A DNA stretch of 64,000 nt, taken from contig CAJNDS010002252.1 in NCBI GenBank assembly GCA_905221605.1, forward strand, positions 84,501-148,500, given 5' to 3'. A program made the translations under genes and the position numbers. A model generated the notes under the pieces. That model did no database searches and was not told the DNA's origin. It worked only from the letters and a program-made list of their open reading frames with translations. The first letter of the stretch is position 1. Each line of letters begins with the position of its first letter. Positions 10,015 to 20,105 of the stretch are shown here, piece after piece. This DNA is from Symbiodinium natans (taxonomy: Eukaryota; Sar; Dinophyceae; Suessiales; Symbiodiniaceae).

Positions 10015-11829
10015 ATCGCCCTGATGCCGTATCTCTGGAAGCTGACTGCGGTCCCGGCCGGCTGGCCCCTGGAGACCGTCCTCGACGCCTTCTTGTATTT
10101 AGCTGGGTGCAGCCCTGACCATGCCGATGTGCAGCGCGCCCTCAAGGCCGTGGCGGCGCGGGCTGTGGAGCTCTGGGCCGCGAACCCGGCGGAGGCGGCG
10201 GCCTGGCGCGGTCTGAACGAGGACCGCTCCCAGGAGCGGCTCGCCGAGCTGCTCGTCCAGCACGGGCTGAGCGAGGGGAGCCGGTTTTTCGTCTACTCCT
10301 TCTCGGAGGCGGGGCTGGAGCGAGAGGCTCGGAGTTGGCTGCCTTCGCCGGAGTGGTGGGAGGCTGTTTTCCGCCCTCGCTGCTCGGAGCTCGCTGGGCG
10401 GCTGGCAGCGGCCGAGGCGGAGGCGGAGGAGACGGCGCGGAAGCGGCAGAAAGTGGAGGCGAAGGGCCAGGAGGAGCCGCTGCGGGAGGAGAACAGGCAG
10501 CTGGGCGAGCGCCTGGAAGCCACCCAAGCCGAGCTCCATTCCGCAAAGGGGGAGGTCGCCCAGCAGAAGTTGCAGAACGCGCAGCTCAACGCCAGCTTGG
10601 AGGCGGCGCAGGTCGCAGCTGCAGAGAAGCAAGCGGAGCTCCAAGCCATGAGGCACGAGGGCGAGCTGCTCAAAGAGCATCTGGCGGCGGCAGAGGCGAC
10701 ATTGCAAATCAAGGCACGCGAGCTCCGAGCCGCGCAAGACGAGGGTGCTGCGCAGAAGGAGGAGCGCGAGCAGCTTGCGCATCGCTTGGAGGCATCAGAG
10801 GCCAAGGCGTCAGGAATGCAACGTGACCTTCAAAGGTTGCAGGACGAGTGCGGCAAGCACAGGGAGCATTGCGAGCAGCTCACGAATCGCTTGGCTACTG
10901 CGGAGGCCGCTTCCGGACGCGAGGCAGACTTGCAGACCCTGCTGGAGAACGCAGCTCTCAAGGCACGTAATGAGCTGCTCGGCCAGCAGTTGGCGAAGGC
11001 AGAGGCCAAGTTGGGCCAGATGCAGGGTCTGTGGGAAGAGAAGGGCCTGTACAAGGGGCGCTGCCATCAGCTGGTGCGCCAGCTTGCCGAGGCGAAGAAG
11101 CAACACGGGCGCTCAGGTCATGGTAACCCCACCCACCGTTGCCCAGGCAGTGAATCCGGTGATGATGCCTCCGACTCAAGCCTGACCGATCAGATGGATG
11201 GCTACACCTTGGTCGATCCCGATGATGATGCCGCCTCGGTTCTGAGCTGCTCCTCATGGTTCTCTGTGAAGCCTCACTGCTTCATGCCAGATGCCGTCTT
11301 CAAGACCCGGAGCTACGACACGGACTTCTTCCTCATGGGCCGGGATCTGAAGAAAGGCTCGCAGGTGGTGGCCGGGGATGACAAGACCATTTTGGAGGTG
11401 GCCATTAACCCGGAGCTCTGCCGAGCTACCGAGGTCGTCGACTTGCAAGCCGGAGCTGCGACGCTGCGGGTGACCCCGGACCACCTCGTGCAGATCCCGG
11501 ATGCCACAGGCGACTCAGGGAAGACCCGCTATATCCCGGCTGGAAAGCTGACGGCGGGCGACATGGTGATGCTCGATTCCGGGGAGCCCATCGCCCTCAC
11601 CAGCGTTGTCATCCGGCCCTTGGAGTGCGAGGTGCTGAAGGTCGCCTTCGAGCCGGATTTGCCCGTGGCCGTCTTCTCCTGCCCTCCCTGCATCCTCAGC
11701 TTGGGCCACAAGCGAAAGCCGAAAATCCGCCGCGGCTGGGGGCGCCAGAAGAGGATCCAGGGCATGCCGGACGAGAGCATGAACGGTGCAGCCTCCGTCT
11801 TGATGACAGCCGGTGACTACACGGACTAA
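10015..11829 (+). CDS. Coiled-coil protein with C-terminal Hint-like domain
   Basis: The longest intact protein exon in the window: 601 codons from the ATG at 10024 to the TAA at 11827-11829, much more GC-rich and regular than its surroundings. Residues 1-120 form an unassigned, probably folded N-terminal region rich in Ala and Trp. Residues about 125-365 are an uninterrupted coiled coil (Glu/Ala/Leu/Gln heptads). Residues about 366-415 are an acidic, Ser-rich linker. Residues 419-560 resemble a Hint (hedgehog/intein) fold: C419-F420 as the candidate nucleophile, VAGDD in the next strand block, and T484-P-D-H487 matching the Txx-H block B motif. Known Hint domains cleave themselves at that Cys; whether this one does is inference. 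Upstream candidate exons (9366-9415, 9480-9587) join in frame, so the ATG at 10024 may not be the true start. No internal intron or telomere repeat is present. Confidence 0.8.
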   Translation: MALMPYLWKLTAVPAGWPLETVLDAFLYLAGCSPDHADVQRALKAVAARAVELWAANPAEAAAWRGLNEDRSQERLAELLVQHGLSEGSRFFVYSFSEAGLEREARSWLPSPEWWEAVFRPRCSELAGRLAAAEAEAEETARKRQKVEAKGQEEPLREENRQLGERLEATQAELHSAKGEVAQQKLQNAQLNASLEAAQVAAAEKQAELQAMRHEGELLKEHLAAAEATLQIKARELRAAQDEGAAQKEEREQLAHRLEASEAKASGMQRDLQRLQDECGKHREHCEQLTNRLATAEAASGREADLQTLLENAALKARNELLGQQLAKAEAKLGQMQGLWEEKGLYKGRCHQLVRQLAEAKKQHGRSGHGNPTHRCPGSESGDDASDSSLTDQMDGYTLVDPDDDAASVLSCSSWFSVKPHCFMPDAVFKTRSYDTDFFLMGRDLKKGSQVVAGDDKTILEVAINPELCRATEVVDLQAGAATLRVTPDHLVQIPDATGDSGKTRYIPAGKLTAGDMVMLDSGEPIALTSVVIRPLECEVLKVAFEPDLPVAVFSCPPCILSLGHKRKPKIRRGWGRQKRIQGMPDESMNGAASVLMTAGDYTD

Positions 11830-12760
11830 ACCAGTGACCATAGTACGTATAGCTATGTTGAGTAGACAAGAGGGCTTCCGATAACACATGGAGCCATGGA
11901 GCCTGCAAGCGCGCAATTTCAATAATTCACACACCTCGGGCAGCGCGGGCCAGTTCAGTTCAGCGCACGGCTGCGACGCCGGTGCCTTAACCCAGCTTGG
12001 CTTGCTGCCAGAGACCGCTTTCCAGTGTAGCGCACGCGGCCCCGTGTTTCTTAGGCATCTGGAAATCGGTTTCAGTCACTTGGTCTGCTACATGGCGATT
12101 AGAGCCCTGTTACGGTTACACATAGGTGGGCAGAGCTTAGAGGGGCGCGCGGTGCCTGCAAGGGAGCTGCTTTGACTGAATCTTCCCTTCCGCGCGCGGC
12201 TCACAGTTTTGTAGCACCTTGCGCAGCAGAGCGCAGGAGGCACTGGCGAGTATAGACCTTGCCAAAAAGAACCATGAGCTGTGACACCATTTCAGCCTAG
12301 GAAGTCCTGCACCGTAAAACAAAGCCCGAAGTAACGCTACACTCAAAGCCCTAAACCCTAAACCCCAAACCCTAAACCCTAAACCCTAAAGCCTAAACCC
12401 TAAACCGCAAGACTCCTCAGCTTCTGGACCCTTGATCCCCAAAACACTTCGAGGGTTTTGGGGTGTTGGAGCGATCTCTGCCTTACCAGGGTGGGCCGCA
12501 TCCGTACTCCTGCGACGTGCGGCGGTCTCAGCATCACTGCTTCCCATCAAGCCCTCAACCTAAACCCTAGAACCCTAGAACCCTAGAACCCTAGAACCCT
12601 AGAACCCTAAACCCTAAACCCTAAACCCGAAACCCTAAACCCTAAACCCTAAGTACTCGGGGATTGAAAGGTTGTGGGATTGGGCGACTTTTGTTTGGGC
12701 TTTTAGGGTCGCTAGGGGTGTAGGGGCCTCCCCCCCTGAATTATTGGGGATTTGGGGGGT
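11830..12760. other. 3' flank and degenerate arrays; no firm gene
   Basis: 11830-12340 is unique sequence after the Hint gene; a 95-codon frame at 11888-12175 lacks support. Short CCCTAAA/CCCTAGAA arrays follow at 12350-12410 and 12555-12650. Between them an island after TTACCAG at 12490 reads VGRIRTPATCGGLSIT in one frame and may be a small exon, but no donor is clear. Confidence 0.5.
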
Positions 12761-12764
12761 ACTA

Positions 12765-12903
12765 CCCTAAACCCTAAACCCTAAACCCTAAACCCTAAAC
12801 CCTAAACCCTAAACCCTAAACCCTAAACCCTAAACCCTAAACCCTAAACCCTAAACCCTAAACCCTAAACCCTAAACCCTAAACCCTAAACCCTAAACCC
12901 TAC
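12765..12903. repeat. CCCTAAA array
   Basis: About 19 perfect CCCTAAA heptamers that run straight into the acceptor-like CCCTACTAG of the next candidate exon. Confidence 0.95.
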
Positions 12904-12906
12904 TAG

Positions 12907-12967
12907 GGTAGCTGAAGAAGACCCTTTGCCCCCTTGGGAGCCCCTCCAGCATCGGAGTTGCTCTCAG
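12907..12967 (+). CDS. Candidate exon abutting a CCCTAAA array
   Basis: It starts after CCCTACTAG, where the array itself appears to provide the AG. One base plus 20 codons then end at GTGGCA. The peptide is VAEEDPLPPWEPLQHRSCSQ. TTTTGGGGTTTAGGG begins about 40 bases downstream. Product unknown. Confidence 0.5.
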
Positions 12968-13264
12968 GTGGCATAGACGTGTCGGCATGCTCGGATGCTC
13001 GTTTTGGGGTTTAGGGTTTAAGGGTTGAGGCCTGGAGGTTTAGGGTGGCCCACCACCTGTAGAGTTTTGGGTTGAGGCTCCGACGGCGCGGACTTGGCCC
13101 ACAGGTCCCAGTAAGATTCGGGAGCCAGTAGACATCGATTCGGGAACGCTGAGTCTCACCTTGGTACCCAAAGCAAGTAAGGGTTTGTGGCTTAGTTTTA
13201 CCACAGTTACCAAAAAAGAAGTGTAGTCCAAAGTATAGTCGATGAAGCTGAGGCGCGCGGAGCA

Positions 13265-13489
13265 GTGCTAGGTTCAGAAATCTCACCAGTATGGGGAATC
13301 CGAAAAGAACCCAAGTCCCGAACCTTCCACAATGAAGCCAGCGACCTAATCGACACCCGGAGGATGGGCCGGAACATGAACCAGCAATATCGCCTCCGCG
13401 AGGCCTCCTGGGGCTTGAGGTTCCGACATCATCGGCTGAAGGATTTGTCTCAGAAGCCCTACAAGCGGACCCGAAGCCCCAAGCCCTGA
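13265..13489 (+). CDS. Possible coding region
   Basis: An open + frame whose central part (TRRMGRNMNQQYRLREASWG) looks protein-like. The opposite strand is also open, and splice signals are unclear. Just outside it are degenerate TTTAGGG (13010) and CCCTAA-type (13850 onward) repeats. Confidence 0.25.
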   Translation: MLGSEISPVWGIRKEPKSRTFHNEASDLIDTRRMGRNMNQQYRLREASWGLRFRHHRLKDLSQKPYKRTRSPKP

Positions 13490-13499
13490 GCCCTGAGCA

Positions 13500-14030
13500 T
13501 CCTAAAACCCTTAAACGCCCCAAACTTATAAGCCCTACGGGGGTTGATTTGGGGCACCCCTTCCTGATCCTATGTGCCTCAAAGTTTCAGAGCTTCAGGG
13601 TCTTGGCACCTAGTTACGGGTGACGGGTTCAGGGTCTTCGGGCTTAATTTGGGTTTCAAGGTTTAGGGTCTCGGCCTTGTGGGGTTCAGGGTTCTGATTT
13701 AGGGTTTACAAGTTTCTTGGGTAGCTTGGGGCAGTTTTGGTTAGGTGCATGTGCAGAAAAGGGCTTAGGGTTCAGGGCAGAGGGTTTTCATGAGTTTCGA
13801 GTCCAAGGCTGCCGACACCCTGCATCCCGAATCCTATAGGGCGGCTTAACTGGATTTAGGCTTTCGGTGTGCAGGGCCCTGGACCTTGAGCCCTAAACCC
13901 TAAATCCTAAACCCTGAGACCTGGACCCGAAGCCCTCGACCCTCAACCCTGAACCCTCAATTCTTAACCCTAAGCCCTAAACCCCAAACCCTAAGGCCTA
14001 AACCCTGAAACCTGAACCCTCTACCCTATA
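13500..14030. other. Degenerate telomere-like sequence; no gene seen
   Basis: TTCAGGG/TTTAGGG-like words on the left, CCCTAAA/CCCTGAA words on the right (13880-14030). This is the usual order inside a presumed intron. Confidence 0.5.
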
Positions 14031-14040
14031 AACCCCAGAG

Positions 14041-14128
14041 GACGGGCGCCTACAAAAGGGCGACAGCGACTGCGTGGTGGCGGCCAAAGGGAGCAGCGGA
14101 GGCGCTTGGGCGGTTGGGAGCAGTGGAG
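14041..14128 (+). CDS. Candidate exon with donor inside the TTTAGGG array
   Basis: Follows CCCCAGAG; 29 codons plus one base end at G|GTTTAGGG, so the first array unit provides the donor. The peptide includes SDCVVAAKGSSGGAWAVGSS, glycine-rich and compatible with beta-propeller strands. An alternative frame begins RTGAYKRATAT. Product unknown. Confidence 0.55.
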
Positions 14129-14260
14129 GTTTAGGGTTTAGGGTTTAGGGTTTAGGGTTTAGGGTTTAGGGTTTAGGGTTTAGGGTTTAGGGTTTAGGGT
14201 TTGGGGTTTAGGGTTTAGGGTTTACGATTCAGGGTGTAGGGTGTAGGGTGTAGGGTGTAG
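14129..14260. repeat. TTTAGGG array with GTAGGGT variant
   Basis: About 14 heptamers beginning at the candidate donor, then four TGTAGGG variants. Confidence 0.9.
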
Positions 14261-14863
14261 GGCAGTTCAGGGCACTCCGGGTTAAATTAAAGTTTTACAA
14301 GTTCATGGCGACGGTTTCCCTTGGAATCTTTGTGTTTCGATTGACCTATATACCCTTGGATACAAATTATAAATCGTGGGCTTTGGGGTTTGAGTTGCGA
14401 GTAAAGACGAGGAGCCTTCCATTCCGACGTGCATACCCTACTGATATTCCTGAAGTTGCCTTTTCAAGATTTTTCTAGGATTTTTTTTTAGCGCTTCGTG
14501 TAGAGGCTCGAAGGCGGCCTAAGCCATAAACCTCCCACAAGTACAGCCACAGGCAAGCCGTAACCCCAAACCTAAAACCCCTAAACGCCCTCACCCGAAA
14601 CCCCAAGCCCTGCACCCCAAGTCAGGCCTTTCTGTCCCTACCGTCGTCTTGTGCCCTGGTGCGCTTACCCGCAAACCCTGCAACGCAAAACCCCTAAACC
14701 CCTAAACCCCCAAAAGCCCTGAAGCCTCTCAAGCCCAGTCGGCTAAAACCCAAAACCCTAAGCCCTACGCCCTAGCAGCCCTCAGCCCTAATTACGCCCC
14801 AAGCCCGACGCCCGACGCCCGAAGCCCTTAGCCCTAAGCCCTAATAAGCCCTAATAAGCCCTG

Positions 14864-15095
14864 AGCCCTAGGCCCTAGGCCCTAGGCCCTAGGCCCTAGG
14901 CCCTAGGCCCTAGGCCCTAGGCCCCAGGCCCTAGGCCCTAAACCCTAAGGTTTAAGGCCTAAGCCCTAAGCCCCGAGCCCCAAGCCCGAAGCCCGAAGCC
15001 CTTAGCCCTAAGCCCTAAGCCCTAAGCCCTAAGCCCTAAGCCCTAAGCCCTAAACCCTAAACCCTAAACCCTAAACCCTAAACCCTAAACCGCCC
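14864..15095. repeat. CCCTAGG, CCCTAAG and CCCTAAA sub-arrays
   Basis: Ten CCCTAGG units at about 14866-14935, then CCCTAAG units at about 15000-15045, then CCCTAAA to about 15085. Each variant forms its own homogeneous block. Confidence 0.9.
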
Positions 15096-15132
15096 TGAAC
15101 CCTTAAAAGTTCCCCACCACCTGAGTTTCCAG

Positions 15133-15207
15133 GAGCCGCTGCCCTGGCGCTGAAGAAGTGCGATGCCCTGGACGACAACGAGGCCGCCCTGACTGGGCTT
15201 GGGAGGA
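15133..15207 (+). CDS. Candidate exon
   Basis: Preceded by a pyrimidine-rich GAGTTTCCAG and ended by GTTTAGGG. The frame AAALALKKCDALDDNEAALT is typical soluble alpha-helical protein; the other frames are less natural. Product unknown. Confidence 0.55.
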
Positions 15208-16080
15208 GTTTAGGGCTTAGGGTTTGGGGTTTAGGGCTTAGAGTTTGGGGTTTAGGGTTTTGGAATTGGGGTTTAGGGTATAGGATTTGGGGTTTAGGGT
15301 GGGGTTTGGGGTTAAGGGTTTGGGGTTTAGGGTTTGGCGTCTAGGGTTTGGGTTTTGGGTTTTGGGGCCTTAGGGGTTCGGGGTTGTGGGGTTTATTATG
15401 GCTGAAAGGCTGAGTACGCGCCGCGGGGTTCAGGGGCTTAGGTCAGGGTTGCACGCTGAGAGAGTTGAGTGTTTCGGATTATTCTGGAGTTTAGGGCCTC
15501 AGGGTTGACAGGTTGAGGGGTCAGGGGCTTGGTGTTGAAAGGGGCCTTTGGGGAGCTTCCGGGCTGAATTAGGGGGTGGAAGGGTTCGGGAGCTTAGGCG
15601 CGGAAGGGTTTGAGGCTGTAGGGCCTGTAGGGCTTGGGGTTGAAGGGACCTTCAGACCGTCTTATTTAAGTATCAGTCTTCACCTTTATAATAAGTTAAA
15701 GTCGGCACGCCCTTTTCTGAAGGTAAGATGAGGTAGGGTTTTGGTATCCCCAACGGAACACCCAATAGTAAACACTCACCAAAAATTGAGGAGGGACCAT
15801 ATCTACAGTCGCCAAGAACAGTCCTATACGCCCTGAACCTTATACCCGAACGCAAAGGCCTGGACCCCAAACCCTAAAGGTTTCGCTATTATGCTTAATG
15901 AGAATGTGATTTCAGAGCCTTTGGGGTGTTTCCTGTGAGTTGGAGACACCATCTTGTAACGGATTCTTAGCAGATTTTCGACAAATCATAGTCTGTATAT
16001 ATATATATATACATACATGCATACATATATACATATACATATGTATATAGGCACACACACACACAGAGTCTAGCACATTA
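15208..16080. other. Presumed intron: G-rich degenerate repeats then unique DNA
   Basis: TTTAGGG/TTTGGGG words from 15208 to about 15380 and scattered GGGTTT words to 15640. A unique stretch follows with a TA/CA-rich microsatellite at about 15998-16066. No gene seen. Confidence 0.5.
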
Positions 16081-16086
16081 CGGCAG

Positions 16087-16225
16087 AAGGGGAATTGCCC
16101 ATATTGGATCATGTCATTGTCTCGCGCCCACGGCGCCGCCAGGGCATCTTCCGCATCATCGAGAGGCAAGAGCCCCGAGAGCATGAACTCTACCGCTGGA
16201 AGCCCAGACCATCCCAGGGCCCTCA
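16087..16225 (+). CDS. Candidate exon encoding a basic segment
   Basis: Follows ACGGCAG. The third frame is open and protein-like (LDHVIVSRPRRRQGIFRIIE) through about 46 codons to a weak GTTGAG donor; a GC donor at about 16218 is an alternative. Codon use and residue mix look coding. Product unknown. Confidence 0.5.
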
Positions 16226-16699
16226 GTTGAGGGGTTGAGGGGTACTTTGCAAGTAGGGTTTAGGGTTGAGGGTTTTGGGGTACTCCTATTACTAAGTAGG
16301 GTGATAAGTGCCCTCAATAAGGCTACAAGTGTAGTTGCCACACTTATGACCCTACTTCTAATGACCCATGAATCTCCAAGCAGTGTTCAGGGTGTAGTGC
16401 TTCGGGTTGAGGGTCAGGTCTACAGGTTCAGGGTCACAATTGGTGCCTCGGTTGGTTGTAGCAAATAGCTCCTTGTCAGATACCAGCTTTGGCGCTCATG
16501 TATATAGTTCCCGCTGAACCCCATTCTCGAGTTCAGGGGCTCTTTGTGGCTTTGTAGCTTTGGGCCTTTGGGGCGTTTCGATCCGAGGATTTAGGGAGGA
16601 CACATTACTAGTATTCTTCCCTTGTGGTCCCTTCATCATTGTACTATCATAACCCCCCCCCCCCCCTACCTCCCCTACCTCCCCTGGGCGAGCCGCAAG

Positions 16700-16758
16700 G
16701 TGAGGAGCTGGCAAAGTACCAGTGGGACAAGCTCTTTCCAGACTTGCCGGACAACTGA
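16700..16758 (+). CDS. Candidate terminal exon, stop at 16756
   Basis: A strong pyrimidine tract (16652-16685) precedes CCGCAAG. The frame EELAKYQWDKLFPDLPDN then ends in TGA at 16756-16758. It looks like the last coding exon of a gene, possibly the one containing the exons just upstream. No TTTAGGG array follows directly, as expected if no intron follows. Confidence 0.5.
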
Positions 16759-17012
16759 GACAAAGTTGGGCCGGGAACTCTTCGATGCCTGGGTACCCTT
16801 TGCTTTTTTGGGGGCTTTTTTAGGGCTTATGGGGTTTTGAGGGTTTCTTAGGGTCTTTTCGGGCTCCTGCAGTTTCAGGAGCTCGCTGATGCAAGTGGGC
16901 GGTTTGCCTTCAACCTTAGTGTCGACCTTCAAGCCCTACACCCCGCAAAGCCTTAAGCCCAGAGGGCCCTCTTTACACCTTAAGGCCAGCAGCCCCTGAA
17001 CCCTTCCAACCA

Positions 17013-17101
17013 TGTTCCCCCTTATACTAACAGTCCTTAAGCGGGATGATAATAGGGGGTACTATTTTCTCCAGGAGGGACTGTTAGTATAAGGGGGAGC
17101 A
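17013..17101. mobile_element. MITE-like element, family A
   Basis: Inverted arms of 24 bases with one mismatch: left CCCCCTTATACTAACAGTCC (from 17017), right GGACTGTTAGTATAAGGGGG. Total about 90 bp with no coding potential. Related copies lie at 60461-60554 and, diverged and inverted, at 56315-56395. Confidence 0.8.
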
Positions 17102-17264
17102 TCCCAACCCAAAACCCCTAAAGCACAGCCCCTACGGACTATGCGCAAGCCAAAAATCGCTTCGGGTATTCGAGGAACGGAGAGGGGCTTCAAGGCCGTT
17201 CCCCGGCCGCTGCCTTCTTTTGAAGCGCTCCACCAGGGTTTTAAGGGTGCAGTAGCTACATAAA

Positions 17265-17340
17265 CTTCAAGGGTAGCTACATGTCCCCTAGTCTGGGCCC
17301 TTAAATTGGGAACCCTTCTATACCCCTTATGTACCTGGTA
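17265..17340. mobile_element. Partial MITE-like element, family B
   Basis: GGGTAGCTACATGTCCCC, GGGCCCTTAAA and ATACCCCTTATGTACC match one half of the longer family B copies (33932-34083, 19325-19463, 24774-24903) in inverted orientation. The other half is missing. Confidence 0.5.
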
Positions 17341-18020
17341 ACGGAAGCAGGCAACGTCGTTACAACAAACCGAGCCACAGACCCGAGCCCGAAGCAGCCC
17401 CTTCAAACTGTACAGCCGGAGGAGGCTTCGGGCCGGGGCATTGATTTGTTTGTTTTCGCACTTCTGGTCCTGCGTTTAGAAAGGTTTGGGGCTTTTGGGG
17501 GCCCCATGTTGTGACTTTGAAGGGTTTAGTACCAGCCCTTCGGATGCTGGAGCGGAACCGCCGCCGCCAACCGCAGCCGCGTTGGAGGGATGCCGCTGCC
17601 TCCACTGCCCATGGCGGAGGAGACGAGCCAGGGGGCAGAAGAGCATAAAAGCAAAGACATCTCACAAGCACCAAGCCCTCAAGCCCCCAAGCCCGAGAAT
17701 TCACCTTAGGCCCTAAACCCCAAGACGATCCAAAGAAGGTTTACCCTTTGTCCACCTTGGTTGCTGGGACTCTAAACCTCAAAAAGCCCTTGAACCCCTT
17801 GAGTTCCGAGACTTCCTGTTGTAAACATCCCCAACGCCCGAAAAGCTTCCTAAGCCCTGAACCCTGCACTTCCTAAAGGCTAAGCCCTACACCCCAACCC
17901 TATGTACCCCCCCAAACCCTAAACCCTGAGCCCTAAACCCTAAACCCCTGAACCCTAAACCCTAAACCCTAAGCCCTAAGCCCTAAACCCTAAACCCTAA
18001 ACCCTAAGCCCTAGACCCTA
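17341..18020. other. Unresolved: possible exons, then degenerate CCCTAAA
   Basis: 17400-17660 is GC-rich and open in more than one frame (for example around QPRWRDAAASTAHGGG at about 17572) without decisive splice signals. From 17700 to 18020 CCCTAAA/CCCTAAG words dominate. Confidence 0.35.
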
Positions 18021-18026
18021 AACAAG

Positions 18027-18101
18027 CCAACTTGGCCTCTGTGGAGGAGCCCCGAGGATCGCCGCAGTCGGATCCCAGGCGCTGAGAGGGCTGTGAGGGC
18101 G
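18027..18101 (+). CDS. Candidate exon, exactly 25 codons
   Basis: Starts after CCCTAAACAAG at the end of an array and ends at a good donor, GTAGGT. The open frame begins PTWPLWRSPEDRRSRIPGAE. A second frame reaches a TGA at 18083 and would make this a terminal exon. Product unknown. Confidence 0.5.
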
Positions 18102-18641
18102 GTAGGTGTTGAGGGCTTAGTTGGGGTGTTTAGGGTATTTAGGGTTTCGGGTTTAGGGTTTAGGGTTTAGGGTTACTCCTAGGGTTTAGGGTTTGCTGCT
18201 AGGGTGTTTAGGGTTACAAGGGTGCCCTGAAATGCCCCTGACGAAAACCCTATTTAAACCCAAAGGCCCAGACTGCAGAACTCGGAACAGAATGCAAGGT
18301 AGCCCACCCTAAGCAGGGCCTTTTGTTTCTCCCCTGAGCGCTTTGAGGGCTTTGAGGAATTAAGGGGTTTGGGAGTGGGGAGTTCGGGGCTTCAGGCTCA
18401 TCATCTCATGGGACTTAGTCAATGCAGGACCTGTTTAATTCACAGAGGCAGCTTCCCCTTCCCCAAATTCTCCGAAGGGCTTCAGGGGCTTGTTGCTGCT
18501 GGTACTCAAGACTACTCAGTGCATTTACGCTGGGTTTTTCGGGTCCCTAAACTCTCACCCTACATGATACTAGTTTTGTGCCCCTAAACCCCTAGTCCAA
18601 AACCCTTAAAGTTTGAAGCCCCCGAGGCCCCAAGCCTCGAG

Positions 18642-18715
18642 TCCCGCGAACGCTCGACCGCCAGGAGTCCAAGCTATCGCACGGTCGCCGAGGTCGAAGC
18701 ATGCTTGGGATCAAG
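18642..18715 (+). CDS. Candidate exon with array-derived donor
   Basis: After CCTCGAG, open to AAG|GTTTAGGG, where the TTTAGGG array starts. The peptide begins SRERSTARSPSYRTVAEVEA. An alternative acceptor is GCCAG at about 18662. Product unknown. Confidence 0.5.
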
Positions 18716-18999
18716 GTTTAGGGTTTAGGGTTTAGGGTTTAGGGTCTAGAGTATGACTCCCTTGATGGGAGATGATCGGATGCTGCAGATCGGAGGGGTT
18801 TAAGGGCTTGGGGTTTAGGATTTCGGGTGTGGGGTTTGGGGGGTTAAGGTGTAGGGTTTGGGGTTTAGGGCTTGGTGCGTGGGGTTTAGGGGTTTAGCAG
18901 GTGGGGCAGGGCCTGCTTGGGTTAATATGTACTGGGTTGAGGTTTCCAGAGTAGTACCGTGCCCCCTGTCGTGTCTTGGCCCCTAGGGTGAGGGTTTAG

Positions 19000-19155
19000 G
19001 GTTGAGGCTTCTAGGGTTTAGGCTTTAAGGCTTTTAGGGTTTAGGGTTTTAGAGTGTTAGGGTTTTAGGGTTCTAGGGTTTTAGGGTTTTAGAGTTTTAG
19101 GGTTTTAGGGTTCAGGGTTTTAGGTTATTGGGTTTTAGGGTATTAGGGTTGCCCG
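19000..19155. repeat. TTTTAGGG octamer variants
   Basis: Repeated GGGTTTTA units, one T longer than the standard heptamer, with TTCTAGGG and TATTAGGG variants. Confidence 0.8.
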
Positions 19156-19324
19156 AAACCTTACATCCCAAAAGCCCCAACTATCGAAGAGCCAGCACCC
19201 CTATGCGAGAGCACAGGGGGCCATCAACCTTTTTAGGGCCCACCATGTGTAGGGCTTAAGGCTTATGGCATTTAGGGCCTACAGGGGCTATAGGCTTATT
19301 GTGGAGGGCCCATACCCGTAGATT

Positions 19325-19463
19325 TCATGGTGACTTTTTATGGTCCCTTACCTTCAGAATCTCTAAAGGGTTCAGAAGTATGGGTTGTAAGGGTATATAA
19401 GGGGTACATCAGGGGCCCCCTTTTACGGGCCCACACTAAGCGACCATGTAATTAACTACCCTG
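19325..19463. mobile_element. MITE-like element, family B
   Basis: Shares TATGGTCCCTTACC, GGGTATATAAGGGGTA, CCCCCTTTTACGGGCCCA and the end GACCATGTAATTAACTACCC with the copy at 33932-34083. The left end is less certain. Confidence 0.6.
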
Positions 19464-19768
19464 AGATATGGCATGAAAGCTGTCAGGTTGGGAGATTTGC
19501 GTTGTTTACTCTGCTATTTGTGAAGGCACCTGAAACCCTAAAACCTATGCCTCCTGAAGCTGTCCTTTGTTTTGGGGTTTAGGGTTTAGGATTGATAGGC
19601 TGGATTCTTGGTCTTGAGATTTCGGCTCTGTTTGAGCCTACAGCTGCCTCAGCAGACCTAGATACATCCAGAGAGTCTTAAACAACATAAACGTACCTAA
19701 GATTGTTTGGACATCTGTCCGATATCTACACTAACGGGGCAGAAGGATGTTTTGTGCCGTTCTTACAG

Positions 19769-19918
19769 GGCAAGACCGGCCAAGCCTCAAGCTCCCGGGG
19801 CCAGAGCATTCTGTTTCAGATGCCCGTGCGTTCCGCGCAGCTGCTGGCTGACCAGCTGAGCCAGAGACATGGTCAGCACATGCGTGGGGCAAACTCATCT
19901 TCGGCACAGCCCCCGTGA
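19769..19918 (+). CDS. Candidate terminal exon, 49 codons plus stop
   Basis: TTCTTACAG is a textbook acceptor. The frame is then open for 49 codons to the TGA at 19916-19918, and includes QSILFQMPVRSAQLLADQLS. Composition is clearly protein-like. The frame also stays open upstream to 19703, but that part looks non-coding. Product unknown; likely a 3' coding exon. Confidence 0.6.
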   Translation, partial: GKTGQASSSRGQSILFQMPVRSAQLLADQLSQRHGQHMRGANSSSAQPP

Positions 19919-20105
19919 TAAACCCGAAGCCCCGAACTCTTAAAACCCTAACCTCTAGACTCTAAACCCCAAACCCCAAACCCCAAACCCCAAACCCCAA
20001 ACCCCAAACCCCAAACCCCAAACCCCAAACCCTAAACCCTAAACCCTAAACCCCAAACCTAAACCCTAAATCTCAACCTTCCGCTTTGAAAGGCACAAGT
20101 CTCAG

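Noticed and set aside
10099-11257. Long open frames antisense and out of frame to the Hint gene
   Set aside because: High GC and codon bias of the real gene make shadow frames; they lack domains.
11888-12175. 95-codon frame downstream of the Hint gene
   Set aside because: No start or splice context, no family resemblance; more likely 3' flank.
14129-15133. Assembly artefact from joined telomeric reads
   Set aside because: Considered because arrays are so frequent. In-frame NHL joins across arrays and differing variants at each array argue against random joins, though only spanning long reads can exclude it.
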